A DNA stretch of 64,000 nucleotides from a virus, in the IMG/VR virus record IMGVR_UViG_3300010373_001364, positions 48,116-112,115 of that record. One strand, given 5' to 3'. The stretch's first letter is position 1. Every line of letters begins with the position of its first letter. The notes beneath the pieces were generated by a model, which had not been told where the DNA came from, ran no database searches, and saw only the letters and a program-made list of their open reading frames with translations. Below, in pieces: positions 40,514 through 49,105 of this stretch. Made by a program: the position numbers and the translations under genes.

Positions 40514-40816
40514 ATGCTTACGTTACTTTCTGTTGCTTATGCACTTTTGAATGTTGCTGACTTGGTGATTACTCTTCTTCTCATTGATCATTTTAAGTCT
40601 AACATTGAAGGCAATCCTATTGCTTGTCTTTGTTATCAGCAAGGAGGGGCTTTGGGCATGGTGGCTCTCAAGGTTTTGATGACCACTTTCGTGATTGGCG
40701 CTGTTTACCACGTCTACAAACGAAAGCCTCATTACTCCTTCTTTGTGATCGGTTTGGGTTGTGTCATCATGGCGTTCACGCTAGGATATAGCCTGCACTT
40801 AGGATTCCTTTTGTAA
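40514..40816 (+). CDS. DUF5658-like membrane protein
   Basis: 100 residues with three hydrophobic helices (about 2-25, 45-66, 75-98). The segment NVADLVITLLLIDHFKSNIE followed by GNPIACLC fits DUF5658-type proteins (N-x-x-D-x-x-x-T and E-x-NP motifs). GGAGG precedes the ATG by 4-8 nt. Function unknown. Confidence 0.7.
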   Translation: MLTLLSVAYALLNVADLVITLLLIDHFKSNIEGNPIACLCYQQGGALGMVALKVLMTTFVIGAVYHVYKRKPHYSFFVIGLGCVIMAFTLGYSLHLGFLL

Positions 40817-40825
40817 CAAACAGCC

Positions 40826-41461
40826 ATGATTGATCCAACCAAAATCACCAACTTCGCTCTGAACAAATATCAGCTTCAGGAAATGGCAGTCTTCTGGGTT
40901 CTGGTAGCCGGCAAGACTGCCAGAACCACAGCGCGTTTGTTGGAGAACATGCTCCAGCGCCTCCACAAAGAATACGACATACCACAACTGCGTCCCTTTG
41001 ACGTAATCAGGATGTACGATGAGGACAATCCAGACGGCGGTTTGGAGAGCCTCATGAAGAGTTGTGGCTTTGGCTGTCATAGAGCCAAAGCGCGTGGTCT
41101 GCGTGACTTGATCTCCAAGAGACTTGATCTCAAAACTTGCAGCGTCGAGCAACTTGAGTCGGTTCACTGTATCGGTCCCAAGACTGCACGTTGTTTTGTG
41201 ATGCATACCAGACCCAATGTAAGGCACGCCGGTCTGGACACCCACCTTCTCAAGTGGCTTAAGAGCCTGGGTTACAAGGTTCCAGCCAGTACCCCAACCG
41301 GCAAAGTATACAAGAGACTTGAAAGTGTGTTTCTGGCAATTGCTGATGCCCTTGAGATGTCGGCGGCTGAACTTGATTTAGCCATCTGGAACGCCTACAG
41401 TACAGGTGGAGAATACAAGATAGATACACCTAACATCAAACTGCCAAAGCAGGAGGTATAA
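40826..41461 (+). CDS. Endonuclease III-like DNA glycosylase
   Basis: 211 residues. The helix-hairpin-helix VHCIGPKTARCFVMH and the catalytic aspartate in HAGLDTHLLKWL place it in the HhH-GPD superfamily. The C-terminal iron-sulphur cluster cysteines of endonuclease III are missing. It would remove damaged bases or nick DNA at abasic sites. Stop overlaps the next start (TAATG). Confidence 0.8.
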   Translation: MIDPTKITNFALNKYQLQEMAVFWVLVAGKTARTTARLLENMLQRLHKEYDIPQLRPFDVIRMYDEDNPDGGLESLMKSCGFGCHRAKARGLRDLISKRLDLKTCSVEQLESVHCIGPKTARCFVMHTRPNVRHAGLDTHLLKWLKSLGYKVPASTPTGKVYKRLESVFLAIADALEMSAAELDLAIWNAYSTGGEYKIDTPNIKLPKQEV

Positions 41462-41685
41462 TGGGCGCAACAAGTGTCACTGGAGTGGGTCCGGGTTCAG
41501 GTGGTTCGGCGCATCACACCCTTGGGGTAAATCATCTTATCGGTCCCAGGTGGACCGAAGAGAAGGAGCAAGAGTTTGCCAAGTTGAAGAAGTCAGTAGC
41601 TCGTCTTTGGTTACTGAACCTCATTGCTAACATTGGTTTCTTCTTCATGGCGCTTGCCTACTATCTCTACTCTCTTTCAAGGTGA
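41461..41685 (+). CDS. Small single-helix membrane protein
   Basis: 74 residues. A Gly/Ser-rich start and a charged helix (TEEKEQEFAKLKKSVARLW) precede one transmembrane helix near the C-terminus (LNLIANIGFFFMALAYYLY). Coupled to the glycosylase gene. Function unknown. Confidence 0.65.
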   Translation: MGATSVTGVGPGSGGSAHHTLGVNHLIGPRWTEEKEQEFAKLKKSVARLWLLNLIANIGFFFMALAYYLYSLSR

Positions 41686-41687
41686 TC

Positions 41688-41822
41688 ATGTGCCTAAGAC
41701 TTTATAGTTCTGATGACATACCTGACATCAGGAAACCGAATTACCTGAAGTGGATTGTAGTTCTAATGGCTCTCCAGCTTCTTGTATCATCAATTCATTT
41801 GGTTGTTTATTTGGTGAGGTAA
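41688..41822 (+). CDS. Very small membrane protein
   Basis: 44 residues: MCLRLYSSDDIPDIRKPNY then one hydrophobic helix (WIVVLMALQLLVSSIHLVVY) and a short basic end. It fills the gap between the previous gene and the polymerase gene exactly, with 2 nt on one side and 1 nt on the other. Ribosome-binding site weak. Function unknown. Confidence 0.5.
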   Translation: MCLRLYSSDDIPDIRKPNYLKWIVVLMALQLLVSSIHLVVYLVR

Positions 41823-41823
41823 T

Positions 41824-43170
41824 ATGCAGAGAGAAGTGGGCTTTGAACATCTTCATTTACACACCGATTTCTCATTGCTGGACGGCTATGGTCAGGTTGA
41901 GGAGTACGCTGATCGTGCCCCGCAGATCAACCAGAAGTTTCTTTGTGTGACAGACCACGGCATGATGGGGGCTATCCCTCGTCAGATCCGTGCCTGCGAG
42001 GTGGTGGGCATCTCACCGATATTCGGTTGTGAGTTGTACTTGAACGACAAGCATGTGCCGAAGTCGGAAATGGCACAGTTGTCAGACTCAGAAAAAGAAG
42101 AGGCTGGGAGAAATTACCATCTTCTCGCCATCTCTTATACTAACGAGGGTTATTCTAACCTCGTCCAACTTAGTTCAAAGGCTTGGCAGCAGTTTTACAA
42201 GAAGCCGAGGGTTAAGTACGACCAGATCGACCAACACAAGGAAGGTATCATCTTTACTTCCTCATGTTACATCGGCGAGATTGGTCAAACCTTTGATCGT
42301 TTTGGTCCCGACGCAGCAGAAGACGTGTTGAGGAGGTATATTGATTGGTTCTCTCCTGATTTCTATCTGGAGATGATGCTCCTCGATTTTGTGAAACAGG
42401 CTCCGTATGATGCATGGCTTGTCAAGATGCATGATAAGTACCATGTGCCCATGATCGTTACCGGAGATTGCCATTACTGCCGTAAACAGGATTCTCAACA
42501 GCAGCGACGTATGTTGATGATTCGCGGTAAGAAAACCGAGAAGGATTTTGAGAACATCGAAGACGGTAAAGATTACTTTGAGCTTCAGGATAGCAATTTG
42601 TGGATGAAGTCGGAGGAAGAACTCGATGAGATGTGGCGACTGAAATACTCAAATATCATCCCCGCCGACATCTATACTCAAGCGAAGCGGAACACAGTTG
42701 AGATCGCTCGCAAGGCGTCAGGCGTTGAGATTGACCGTTCTATCAAGCTTCCGCAAATTCCTGATGCAGATCACCGCTTCAAGGAGGCGGTAATGGCGGG
42801 CTATAAGTGGCGTGGCTTGGGGATGAAGAACAAATACATCAACCGCCTCACAGAAGAAGTTAATCTCATCTGCAAGAAAGGATTCGCCGCTTACTTCCTT
42901 ATTCAACAGGAGATCATCAGAGAGGCTCGCAGGGTTTGTCCTCAACTTCTTGGCTGGGGAAAGGGTGATGAAGCTGTTGGTCCTGGGCGTGGTTCTTGTG
43001 TGGGTTCTCTTGTTTGTTACTGTCTTGGTATTACTGACGTAGACCCGTTGAAACACGACTTGTTGTTCAGCCGTTTCCTAAGTGAGGCGCGCGGCGGCAG
43101 GGAGATGAAGACGCGATTTAGTGGTGTTCCGATCCCTGAACCGATAGAGGATTGTGAAGATGCTGCTTAA
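41824..43170 (+). CDS. dnaE: DNA polymerase III alpha, N-terminal part (PHP and palm)
   Basis: 448 residues covering the PHP domain (FEHLHLHTDFSLLDGYG at the start, VTDHGMMG) and the first palm segment ending GPGRGSCVGSLVCYCLGITD then LKHDLLFSRFL. It stops just before the catalytic Asp pair, which begins the other part at 46.2 kb. The last about 20 residues (REMKTRFSGVPIPEPIEDCE) are not family-like. No intein motifs are seen. The polymerase is therefore encoded in two pieces that must associate. Confidence 0.9.
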   Translation: MQREVGFEHLHLHTDFSLLDGYGQVEEYADRAPQINQKFLCVTDHGMMGAIPRQIRACEVVGISPIFGCELYLNDKHVPKSEMAQLSDSEKEEAGRNYHLLAISYTNEGYSNLVQLSSKAWQQFYKKPRVKYDQIDQHKEGIIFTSSCYIGEIGQTFDRFGPDAAEDVLRRYIDWFSPDFYLEMMLLDFVKQAPYDAWLVKMHDKYHVPMIVTGDCHYCRKQDSQQQRRMLMIRGKKTEKDFENIEDGKDYFELQDSNLWMKSEEELDEMWRLKYSNIIPADIYTQAKRNTVEIARKASGVEIDRSIKLPQIPDADHRFKEAVMAGYKWRGLGMKNKYINRLTEEVNLICKKGFAAYFLIQQEIIREARRVCPQLLGWGKGDEAVGPGRGSCVGSLVCYCLGITDVDPLKHDLLFSRFLSEARGGREMKTRFSGVPIPEPIEDCEDAA

Positions 43171-43289
43171 CGACACGCAGAGGGGGTGGTTGGTTGACTT
43201 TGTGCGTGATACGGGGAGAACAGATCAGGAAAAATCCACTTCATGCTCAATTTCTTAATGACGAAGAATATGTTGTCTTCGTTCATTGA
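43160..43289 (+). pseudogene. Small ORF with a possible +1 frameshift
   Basis: From ATG 43160 (GAGG about 6 nt upstream) the frame encodes MLLNDTQRGWLVDFVRDTGR and stops at 43257. From about 43222 the +1 frame encodes a plausible continuation (NPLHAQFLNDEEYVVFVH) ending TGA 43287-43289. The join lies near GGAAAAATCC. It may be a +1-frameshifted gene, a decayed gene or a sequence error. The remaining bases to 43337 hold only the next gene's AGAGGAGAAAG site. Confidence 0.3.
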
Positions 43290-43336
43290 TCATATTGGCA
43301 GCAATTACGGTTTCCGATTACCAAAAGAGGAGAAAG

Positions 43337-43684
43337 ATGGAAAAGATTCAACACAAGAAGGGGAAGCGCGGGTCGCAGGGTCTGACACGCCGACAGAAGT
43401 TAGACAAGAGGAAGGGCAGGATGGGTCACGGCTGGGGTAAGGCTCGCAGAGATGACAATGGCTCTCCTCGTTACAGCAAACCCAGCCCTCACATCTTTGC
43501 AACTGAGAGATGGGTAGTCACTCCCCCAGCCAACATCAAGCAGAGGGTGATGGCTTTCTTGTCTGAGAAGAGGGCTACTGAGGTGGCTATTGGGATCGCC
43601 AACAATCACGATATGGGCGTCGAGATTGATCATCAGGTTATGAATGAGAATGGTGAGTGGGTAAGCGCACCAGATGAGGAGTAA
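43337..43684 (+). CDS. Small basic hypothetical protein
   Basis: 115 residues. The first 45 are strongly basic (MEKIQHKKGKRGSQGLTRRQ), as in nucleic-acid or ribosome-binding proteins, followed by an alpha/beta region ending in acidic residues. AGAGGAG lies 6 nt upstream. Family not recognised. Confidence 0.68.
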   Translation: MEKIQHKKGKRGSQGLTRRQKLDKRKGRMGHGWGKARRDDNGSPRYSKPSPHIFATERWVVTPPANIKQRVMAFLSEKRATEVAIGIANNHDMGVEIDHQVMNENGEWVSAPDEE

Positions 43685-43685
43685 A

Positions 43686-44018
43686 ATGTCTTCAGTAGTA
43701 GAGGAAATGCCGGCAACTCTTGATGTACCAGAGGAGGGTGTAAATACCGACACCAAGTCAGGTATTTTACCTCCTTATAATGTCATTATCAAGAATGACG
43801 ATTTTCATACAATGGCTTTTGTCATTCTTGTTTTGATGGAGGTGTTTGGCTACGACAAGACGAAATCCTTCAAGCTTATGGCTTTAATCCACACTGAAGG
43901 GGAGACTATTGTCTGGACGGGTCAAAAAGAAGTCGCTGAACTAAAGGCAGAGCAAGTATCTTCCCGACGCGAAGGCGATCTTGGACCTCTTGATGTTCGC
44001 ATTGCGCCCGCTAGGTAA
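43686..44018 (+). CDS. clpS: ClpS-like protease adaptor
   Basis: 110 residues. After a disordered start, PYNVIIKNDDFHTMAFVILV, then MEVFGYDKTKSFKLMALIHT, EGETIVWTG and KEVAELKAEQV follow ClpS closely (NDD motif near residue 42, HTEG near 75). ClpS delivers N-degron substrates to ClpAP. With the ClpP-like protease at 6.7 kb this suggests phage control of host proteolysis. GAGGAG precedes the ATG. Confidence 0.85.
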   Translation: MSSVVEEMPATLDVPEEGVNTDTKSGILPPYNVIIKNDDFHTMAFVILVLMEVFGYDKTKSFKLMALIHTEGETIVWTGQKEVAELKAEQVSSRREGDLGPLDVRIAPAR

Positions 44019-44080
44019 TTCAAGCCATTACTGCTGTTTGTTGCAATTTAAGAAAATGCGAGGAACTTCCATAAACGAAA

Positions 44081-44104
44081 AGAGCCTCCTAAAAAGGAGG
44101 CTCT
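44081..44104 (-). terminator. Terminator of the 45466-to-44123 gene
   Basis: AGAGCCTCCT (44081-44090) pairs with AGGAGGCTCT (44095-44104). On the minus strand a TTTTCG run follows. The rest of 44019-44122 shows nothing else. Confidence 0.75.
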
Positions 44105-44122
44105 CGTCGTTTGGTGTCAGGG

Positions 44123-45466
44123 TTACTGCATCCCCATACCGCCCATGCCACCCATTCCACCCATTCCCATACCACCTGCGGGACCGTCCATGCCCATGCC
44201 GGTGTCGCCGACACCTTGATGATCATCATCCTCTTCGTCGTCGTCGTCATCATTCTCGCCGTCGTCGTCATCCTCATCGTCGGCTAGGTCATCGTCATCA
44301 TCGTCATCGTCGTCGTCGTCATCCTCGTCCTCGCCTTCATCATCATCGCCGGCTAGGTCATCTAGTTCGTCGTCTTCGTGATGGTGGTCTTCATCGCCTT
44401 CTTCGGGTTCCATATCGCCACCAGCGTCATCCATGCCGGTGCCACCACCGCCCGTACCACCGCCCATGCCGCCCATCATGTCGTCCTCGCCCATGCCCTG
44501 CATACCACCGGCACCCGTTGCAGCAGCACCACCAGCACCGCTGCCGCCGTTAACTGGAGGCATACCACCACCATTGTCCATTCCGCCGCTCATGCCCGGC
44601 TGAGGCATACCTTGCGCTCCCTGAAGTGCGCCGCCTCCACCGAAAGCACCGCCTTGTGGTGCGCCGCCGCCCTGCTGTTGCTGGGATGGAGAGCCTGCAC
44701 TGGCTGGACCTGGGCTACCTTCTCCAACTCTGGAGGGGCTAACACCTTCAAAGAACATAACGATTTTGCGCTCGATCATCTTGCCAAAATCGCCGCGTGC
44801 TGCCTCATTCAGGTGTTCGTAGGTTTCTGGGTGAGTCAAGACCTCAGCGACAAGGAGATGAAAACCATCATTCCTCTTGAGTTCACGAACCATGCGGCGC
44901 ATCATATTCTCATTGGTGAGCATGAGGTGTGCCACATACTTCATGGTCTGTGCTGGTTCTGGGACGTACTCGCGACCGTAAAGATCACGCACCGCAGGAG
45001 TTGGAACCTTCTTTACGTCCTCAAGGAGATGTTTGGTGAACTGAACATCACTCATGCTTCTGGTTTTGTCCAGAAACTGTTCCACCTTCATGCCCTTTTT
45101 CATGCCCTTCTTCTTGGGCATCTTCTTGGGCATCTTCTTCGTCTTGACGCCGACCTTTTTGGTCTTGTCAGTCGGCTTCTGCCCCAAAGGTGCAGAGTTC
45201 TTTGGAGTCAAGCCGCCGCTGGACAAGTCGCCAAGTGGTTTGCCGCGATCTTTTGGGGTATCAGCGGTCATCAAGCCTGGATTTTTCTCACGGTTAGACC
45301 CAGAATAGTATTCTTCAGGCTGGAGACGCTGCTGCGTCGGCGTGGTGCCAATAGAGAGATCACCCTTGTAGTCCCTGTTGGCGAAACCATTGTCGTCACT
45401 CACAACGCCGTTGGAATAAACCTGGGATCGCTCAGCAAGGTAGTCTTTGAAGTTTTTGAAACTCAT
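44123..45466 (-). CDS. Acidic, low-complexity virion-type protein with capsid-targeting-like start
   Basis: 447 residues. MSFKNFKDYLAERSQ fits the shared leader, and L-A-E at residues 10-12 fits T4-type prohead-protease cleavage. A basic stretch (KTKKMPKKMPKKKGMKKGM) and a helical domain (residues about 125-235) follow. The last 200 residues are Gly/Met/Gln-rich, with a run of 12 aspartates and many more acidic residues, ending in GM repeats. It has TATATA 24 nt before GGAGG and the ATG. Probably a prohead core or internal protein. Confidence 0.75.
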   Translation of the reverse strand: MSFKNFKDYLAERSQVYSNGVVSDDNGFANRDYKGDLSIGTTPTQQRLQPEEYYSGSNREKNPGLMTADTPKDRGKPLGDLSSGGLTPKNSAPLGQKPTDKTKKVGVKTKKMPKKMPKKKGMKKGMKVEQFLDKTRSMSDVQFTKHLLEDVKKVPTPAVRDLYGREYVPEPAQTMKYVAHLMLTNENMMRRMVRELKRNDGFHLLVAEVLTHPETYEHLNEAARGDFGKMIERKIVMFFEGVSPSRVGEGSPGPASAGSPSQQQQGGGAPQGGAFGGGGALQGAQGMPQPGMSGGMDNGGGMPPVNGGSGAGGAAATGAGGMQGMGEDDMMGGMGGGTGGGGTGMDDAGGDMEPEEGDEDHHHEDDELDDLAGDDDEGEDEDDDDDDDDDDDDLADDEDDDDGENDDDDDEEDDDHQGVGDTGMGMDGPAGGMGMGGMGGMGGMGMQ

Positions 45467-45490
45467 AGCCTTCGTTCCTCCGTTTGGAGA

Positions 45491-45496
45491 TATATA
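45491..45496 (-). promoter_or_regulatory. TATATA box upstream of the 45466 gene
   Basis: Minus-strand GGCTATATATCTCC lies 24 nt before the ATG at 45466, with GGAGG between, so this transcript would have a leader. Confidence 0.45.
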
Positions 45497-45532
45497 GCCG
45501 CGTCGGATTTTTTCTTCCTCGTACCGCTAGGG

Positions 45533-45538
45533 TATATA
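45533..45538 (+). promoter_or_regulatory. TATATA box 2 nt upstream of the 45541 start
   Basis: AGGGTATATAGCATG places TATATA 2 nt before the ATG and leaves no space for a ribosome-binding site. It forms a divergent pair with the box at 45491-45496. Confidence 0.45.
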
Positions 45539-45540
45539 GC

Positions 45541-45966
45541 ATGAACAAACAGATTTACATCGCCAGCAGCCTCAAGAACTACCAACGTGTTCTTGATCTG
45601 AGGAACGAGTTATCAGAGTATGGGATCTCGTTAACTTACGATTGGGCTGAGGAATACAAAAAGAATTTCGAGAAGGCGGCTGAAACCGGCATCCCGGTTA
45701 AGGAGGACTTGAAAGAGATCGCCAAAAAGGAATACCAGGCGGTACTGGACTGTCACCTATTGTTCTTCGTAACGCCTGTAGGCAGGGGCGGTCATTTTGA
45801 GTTGGGTGTTGCTTATGCCAAGAACAAGCCCGTTGTTCTCCTGCACGACCCTTTGCCTTTTGTAGGAGCTTCCAATGACACGATTGCTTTCTACACCCTC
45901 CCTGAAATCGAGTGTTTCAACATAAGGAAGAAGGCTATTGAGAGGATATTGGAAGTTGTGTCATGA
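45541..45966 (+). CDS. Nucleoside 2-deoxyribosyltransferase-like protein
   Basis: 141 residues. MNKQIYIASSLKNYQRVLDL is the family's first strand and helix, and GRGGHFELGVAYAKNKPVVL holds the catalytic Glu (in HFELG) and the nucleoside-binding loop. Members exchange or hydrolyse the base of deoxynucleosides; some are distant relatives of TIR enzymes. It may salvage or detoxify nucleosides. Overlaps the next gene by 4 nt. Confidence 0.75.
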   Translation: MNKQIYIASSLKNYQRVLDLRNELSEYGISLTYDWAEEYKKNFEKAAETGIPVKEDLKEIAKKEYQAVLDCHLLFFVTPVGRGGHFELGVAYAKNKPVVLLHDPLPFVGASNDTIAFYTLPEIECFNIRKKAIERILEVVS

Positions 45967-46154
45967 TGAGAGATTGTGATCTTGACTTCATGGATAATCG
46001 CGAGAAGCGTATTGCTTTCGCGTTTATGACAATTGAACAAAGGAAAGATCGTCTAAGGCACTTTCGGCGCAAGACCCCCCTGCGCCGTAAGTTCTTATTT
46101 GTCATATCCCTAGCACTTTTTCTTATCCTATTGTTCTGTCTCGCCGTAAGGTGA
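45963..46154 (+). CDS. Small single-helix membrane protein
   Basis: 63 residues: a charged first half (MTIEQRKDRLRHFRRKTPLR) and one C-terminal transmembrane helix (FLFVISLALFLILLFCLAV). Overlaps both neighbours by 4 nt. Function unknown. Confidence 0.65.
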   Translation: MMRDCDLDFMDNREKRIAFAFMTIEQRKDRLRHFRRKTPLRRKFLFVISLALFLILLFCLAVR

Positions 46155-49105
46155 CTCTGGTTTTATGGCTAAAGGCTAACTATCATTGGGTCATGACCGA
46201 TCACGAAAAACTGGTAAAAATCTGTTACAGAAATCTCGACGGCATGGCGAAGCAGGACGAAATTGGTCCTGCTCAGTTTGGTGAAGCCGGTGAGGTTTAC
46301 GAAGATCAACTTCCAACTTCCTATGAAGAATGCAAGAATCGCCTCGATCTTGAACTTGATGAGATTAAAAAGAAGGAAGAGGCGTGGATGTTCCTGCGCT
46401 TCTACCGGGCAGTAAAACACAAGAAGATCGAGTCTATCGAGAAGAACGAACACAATCTTTTCACTTGGTATGTCCTGGGTGTCTGCCCCAATGTCAATAT
46501 CAATAAGGGTCCAGCTTACACAGAAGCAGAACTCCCCGATATTGACGTAGACTACCACCCGGTAGTCCGCGAGTACCTTAAGGACGACTTCAGCTTTCGT
46601 CAATACGGTAAGCAACACGTCTGTAACATTGGTAGTTACCAGACCTACGATGTCCGCTCGTCTTTGATTGATATGGCGCGGGTCATGGATTATGACCGCG
46701 ATGAGATCAACTTCATTACGAAGCGAATGGGTATGAAAGATGATGACAGCAATGATGTCACCTTCAAGGGGCTGGAAGAAACCTTTGAGAAGATCGAACA
46801 GAAGCAGAAAGAAAAGAAGCAACTCACCAAGTACGAACAGATAGCCAAGGAGCTTGCTGAGTACGCCAAGGAACATGATAGAGTTTGGGAAGCAGCGAGT
46901 CAGTTGGTGTCTTCGCCTATTGACTGGAAGAAGTTCGGATACGGTAAACCGCCTCGTCGCAAAAAGAGCATGGGACAACACGCCAGTGGTCTAATCATCG
47001 CTGGTGTTGATTTGCCCAAGTTCGTGCCGCTAGTTGTACCGCCCGGTTCTCGCGACCAAGGACTTCAAGCTACCGCCTGGGTAGAAGGTTTAGCTGATAC
47101 CGACTGCTCTAGCGTGGGCTTGGTCAAGTTCGACTATCTGAGCCTGGAAGCTAACGCCAAGGTAGCTGAGTGCAACCGCCTCATTATGCAGAGGTATGGT
47201 TTAGACTCCATCTGTGCCTTGCCGGGACTGTCTAATTGGTCTGATACCAGTTATCTTAATGACCTCAAGGCAATTGAGATGGCTAACGCTGGCGATCTCA
47301 AGGGTATTTTCCAGTTTGACTCCAATGGTATTCGTAAGCTCGCCAAGAAGGGTGGTGTCACTTCTTTTGAAGACTTGGTAGCTTATTCTGCTCTCTACCG
47401 CCCCGGTCCTATGGACGAGGGGATGCATGATGAATACTGCGACCGTAAGAACGGTAAGAAGGAATACGAGATACACCCGCTTCTAGTTTCTTTTTTAGGG
47501 AGGACTTTCGGAGTTCTTGTGTATCAAGAGCAAGTTATGCGCGCCCTGAACGTGGTGGGTGATATTCCGCTTAGTGCTTGCGAAGCGGCACGCAAGGCTA
47601 TCTCTAAGAAGAAAAAGGATAAGATTGATAAGCTCAAGGAGCAGTTCATTGATATTGGCAGGAAGAAGCTGAATGTTTCTGTGGAGTGGCTGGAAGAATT
47701 CTTTGCTCAGATCGTTGCGTTCGCTGGTTATGGTTTCAACCTCAGCCACGCGGTTGCTTACACCTACATCTCTGCACGACAGTTATGGCAGAAGGCTCAC
47801 TATCCCCTGGAGTTCTATACCGCCGCCTTGAGAAGTCTTAAGACGGCTGATGATCGTATCTCCGTCTACATTCAGGATGCCAGAAAGCGTGGCATTCCTG
47901 TTAACCGCTTGGATCTTAACAAGTCGAGGTTTGACTTCGAGATCGCAGACGATAATGAGATTTACTATGGCTTCAACAAGATAAAGGGTGTTGGTCATGA
48001 TGTAGCTACTCGGATCGTTCAATTGCAACCTTATCGTGGCTTCCAAGATTTCTTGGAGAGATTCGGCACAGAGGCAAAGGTAGTACAACCTCTTATCAGC
48101 TTACAGGTATTCAAGGAGAAAGACCCCCACGCCTTGTACCTTTACTATGAGGCATACAAGAAGGCAGTCAAAGCCGAGAAGGATCGCTGCCAGAGGAACA
48201 AGAACTCTGTGCAGCGATACATGAAAGACCTCGCCGCCCTGGTGGGACCAGATCGAGTTTGGGAGCATGGTTTTGATGACAACTACTTTGGTAAGCTGCG
48301 TAGCTGGCTAGAGGACGATGCCTGGATTAAACTCTGCACCCTGAAGAAGAAGTACGACAAATGTGTTGAAACTTTTGCAGAAAAGAGCAAAGGCAAGGAA
48401 GACATCAGTATGATTCTTTCCTTGGATAAGTTCGTACCACCATCGCCGTCAAACAAAACCCTGACCTTGGGCAAGTCGGCATTCAAGACCTACAAGACGT
48501 TGAAACCGATTCTAAAAGACCCGGAGGGGCTTGAGGCTGAGGTTGCTTTTTATGGCTTCCCCTGGAAGAACGATTTCGAGCAATGTCCCAACTACAAGGG
48601 TTTCACTTTCGATGACTATGAAATTGATATCCTACGAGCGCACCCCGGTACAGCGCTGCCCGTAGAGGTTAAGATCATGTCCAAGGAGCATGTCACTTCT
48701 CGAAGTGGCAAGATGCAGTATTGGAAGATCAGGGTGTGTGATGCTTTGGAGCCGGATGTTTTGCGTTCGGTAACTGTGTGGGAGCATGACTATGATAGAT
48801 TCGAGGCAACACTCCAGCCTGGGAATATCGTTAGGATGAGACTATATCCTCCTGAGCATCCGTATCCCAACTACAGCTTGGAGAGTGTGAAACCTTGGGA
48901 GATGCGCGGCAAGAACCCTTATGGAGAAGATCCGAAGTGGGATCTCCGTGTGGTGCTTTTGACCAAGGGTATCAAGAAGAAGAAGTTCATTGATGACGAG
49001 GACGACAGCTATCTGTTGAGTCCAGGCAGGAAGAAGAAGTTGATGGAGTCCATGTCTGATGAGTTTCGTGAGAGCATTGACGATGGAGATAATGATGATG
49101 AGTGA
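46151..49105 (+). CDS. dnaE: DNA polymerase III alpha, C-terminal part (catalytic)
   Basis: 984 residues. After a 130-residue extension with no clear family match, AELPDIDVDYHPVVREYL holds the two catalytic aspartates. Then come KKSMGQHASGLIIAG, KGIFQFDSNGIRKLAKKGG, LYRPGPMDEGMHDEY and the fingers and helix-hairpin-helix region (YGFNKIKGVGHDVATRIVQL). An OB-fold-like C-terminus follows. The start is GTG 46151 overlapping the previous stop; ATG 46193 is an alternative. It must pair with the 41.8 kb part for activity. Confidence 0.9.
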   Translation: MTLVLWLKANYHWVMTDHEKLVKICYRNLDGMAKQDEIGPAQFGEAGEVYEDQLPTSYEECKNRLDLELDEIKKKEEAWMFLRFYRAVKHKKIESIEKNEHNLFTWYVLGVCPNVNINKGPAYTEAELPDIDVDYHPVVREYLKDDFSFRQYGKQHVCNIGSYQTYDVRSSLIDMARVMDYDRDEINFITKRMGMKDDDSNDVTFKGLEETFEKIEQKQKEKKQLTKYEQIAKELAEYAKEHDRVWEAASQLVSSPIDWKKFGYGKPPRRKKSMGQHASGLIIAGVDLPKFVPLVVPPGSRDQGLQATAWVEGLADTDCSSVGLVKFDYLSLEANAKVAECNRLIMQRYGLDSICALPGLSNWSDTSYLNDLKAIEMANAGDLKGIFQFDSNGIRKLAKKGGVTSFEDLVAYSALYRPGPMDEGMHDEYCDRKNGKKEYEIHPLLVSFLGRTFGVLVYQEQVMRALNVVGDIPLSACEAARKAISKKKKDKIDKLKEQFIDIGRKKLNVSVEWLEEFFAQIVAFAGYGFNLSHAVAYTYISARQLWQKAHYPLEFYTAALRSLKTADDRISVYIQDARKRGIPVNRLDLNKSRFDFEIADDNEIYYGFNKIKGVGHDVATRIVQLQPYRGFQDFLERFGTEAKVVQPLISLQVFKEKDPHALYLYYEAYKKAVKAEKDRCQRNKNSVQRYMKDLAALVGPDRVWEHGFDDNYFGKLRSWLEDDAWIKLCTLKKKYDKCVETFAEKSKGKEDISMILSLDKFVPPSPSNKTLTLGKSAFKTYKTLKPILKDPEGLEAEVAFYGFPWKNDFEQCPNYKGFTFDDYEIDILRAHPGTALPVEVKIMSKEHVTSRSGKMQYWKIRVCDALEPDVLRSVTVWEHDYDRFEATLQPGNIVRMRLYPPEHPYPNYSLESVKPWEMRGKNPYGEDPKWDLRVVLLTKGIKKKKFIDDEDDSYLLSPGRKKKLMESMSDEFRESIDDGDNDDE

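Noticed and set aside
43243-43440. ORF overlapping the basic 43337 gene
   Set aside because: It shares most of its length with a gene that has a better ribosome-binding site and lacks its own.
41824-49105. Split intein joining the two polymerase parts
   Set aside because: No Cys-start splice motif or intein blocks are visible at the end of the first part or the start of the second.
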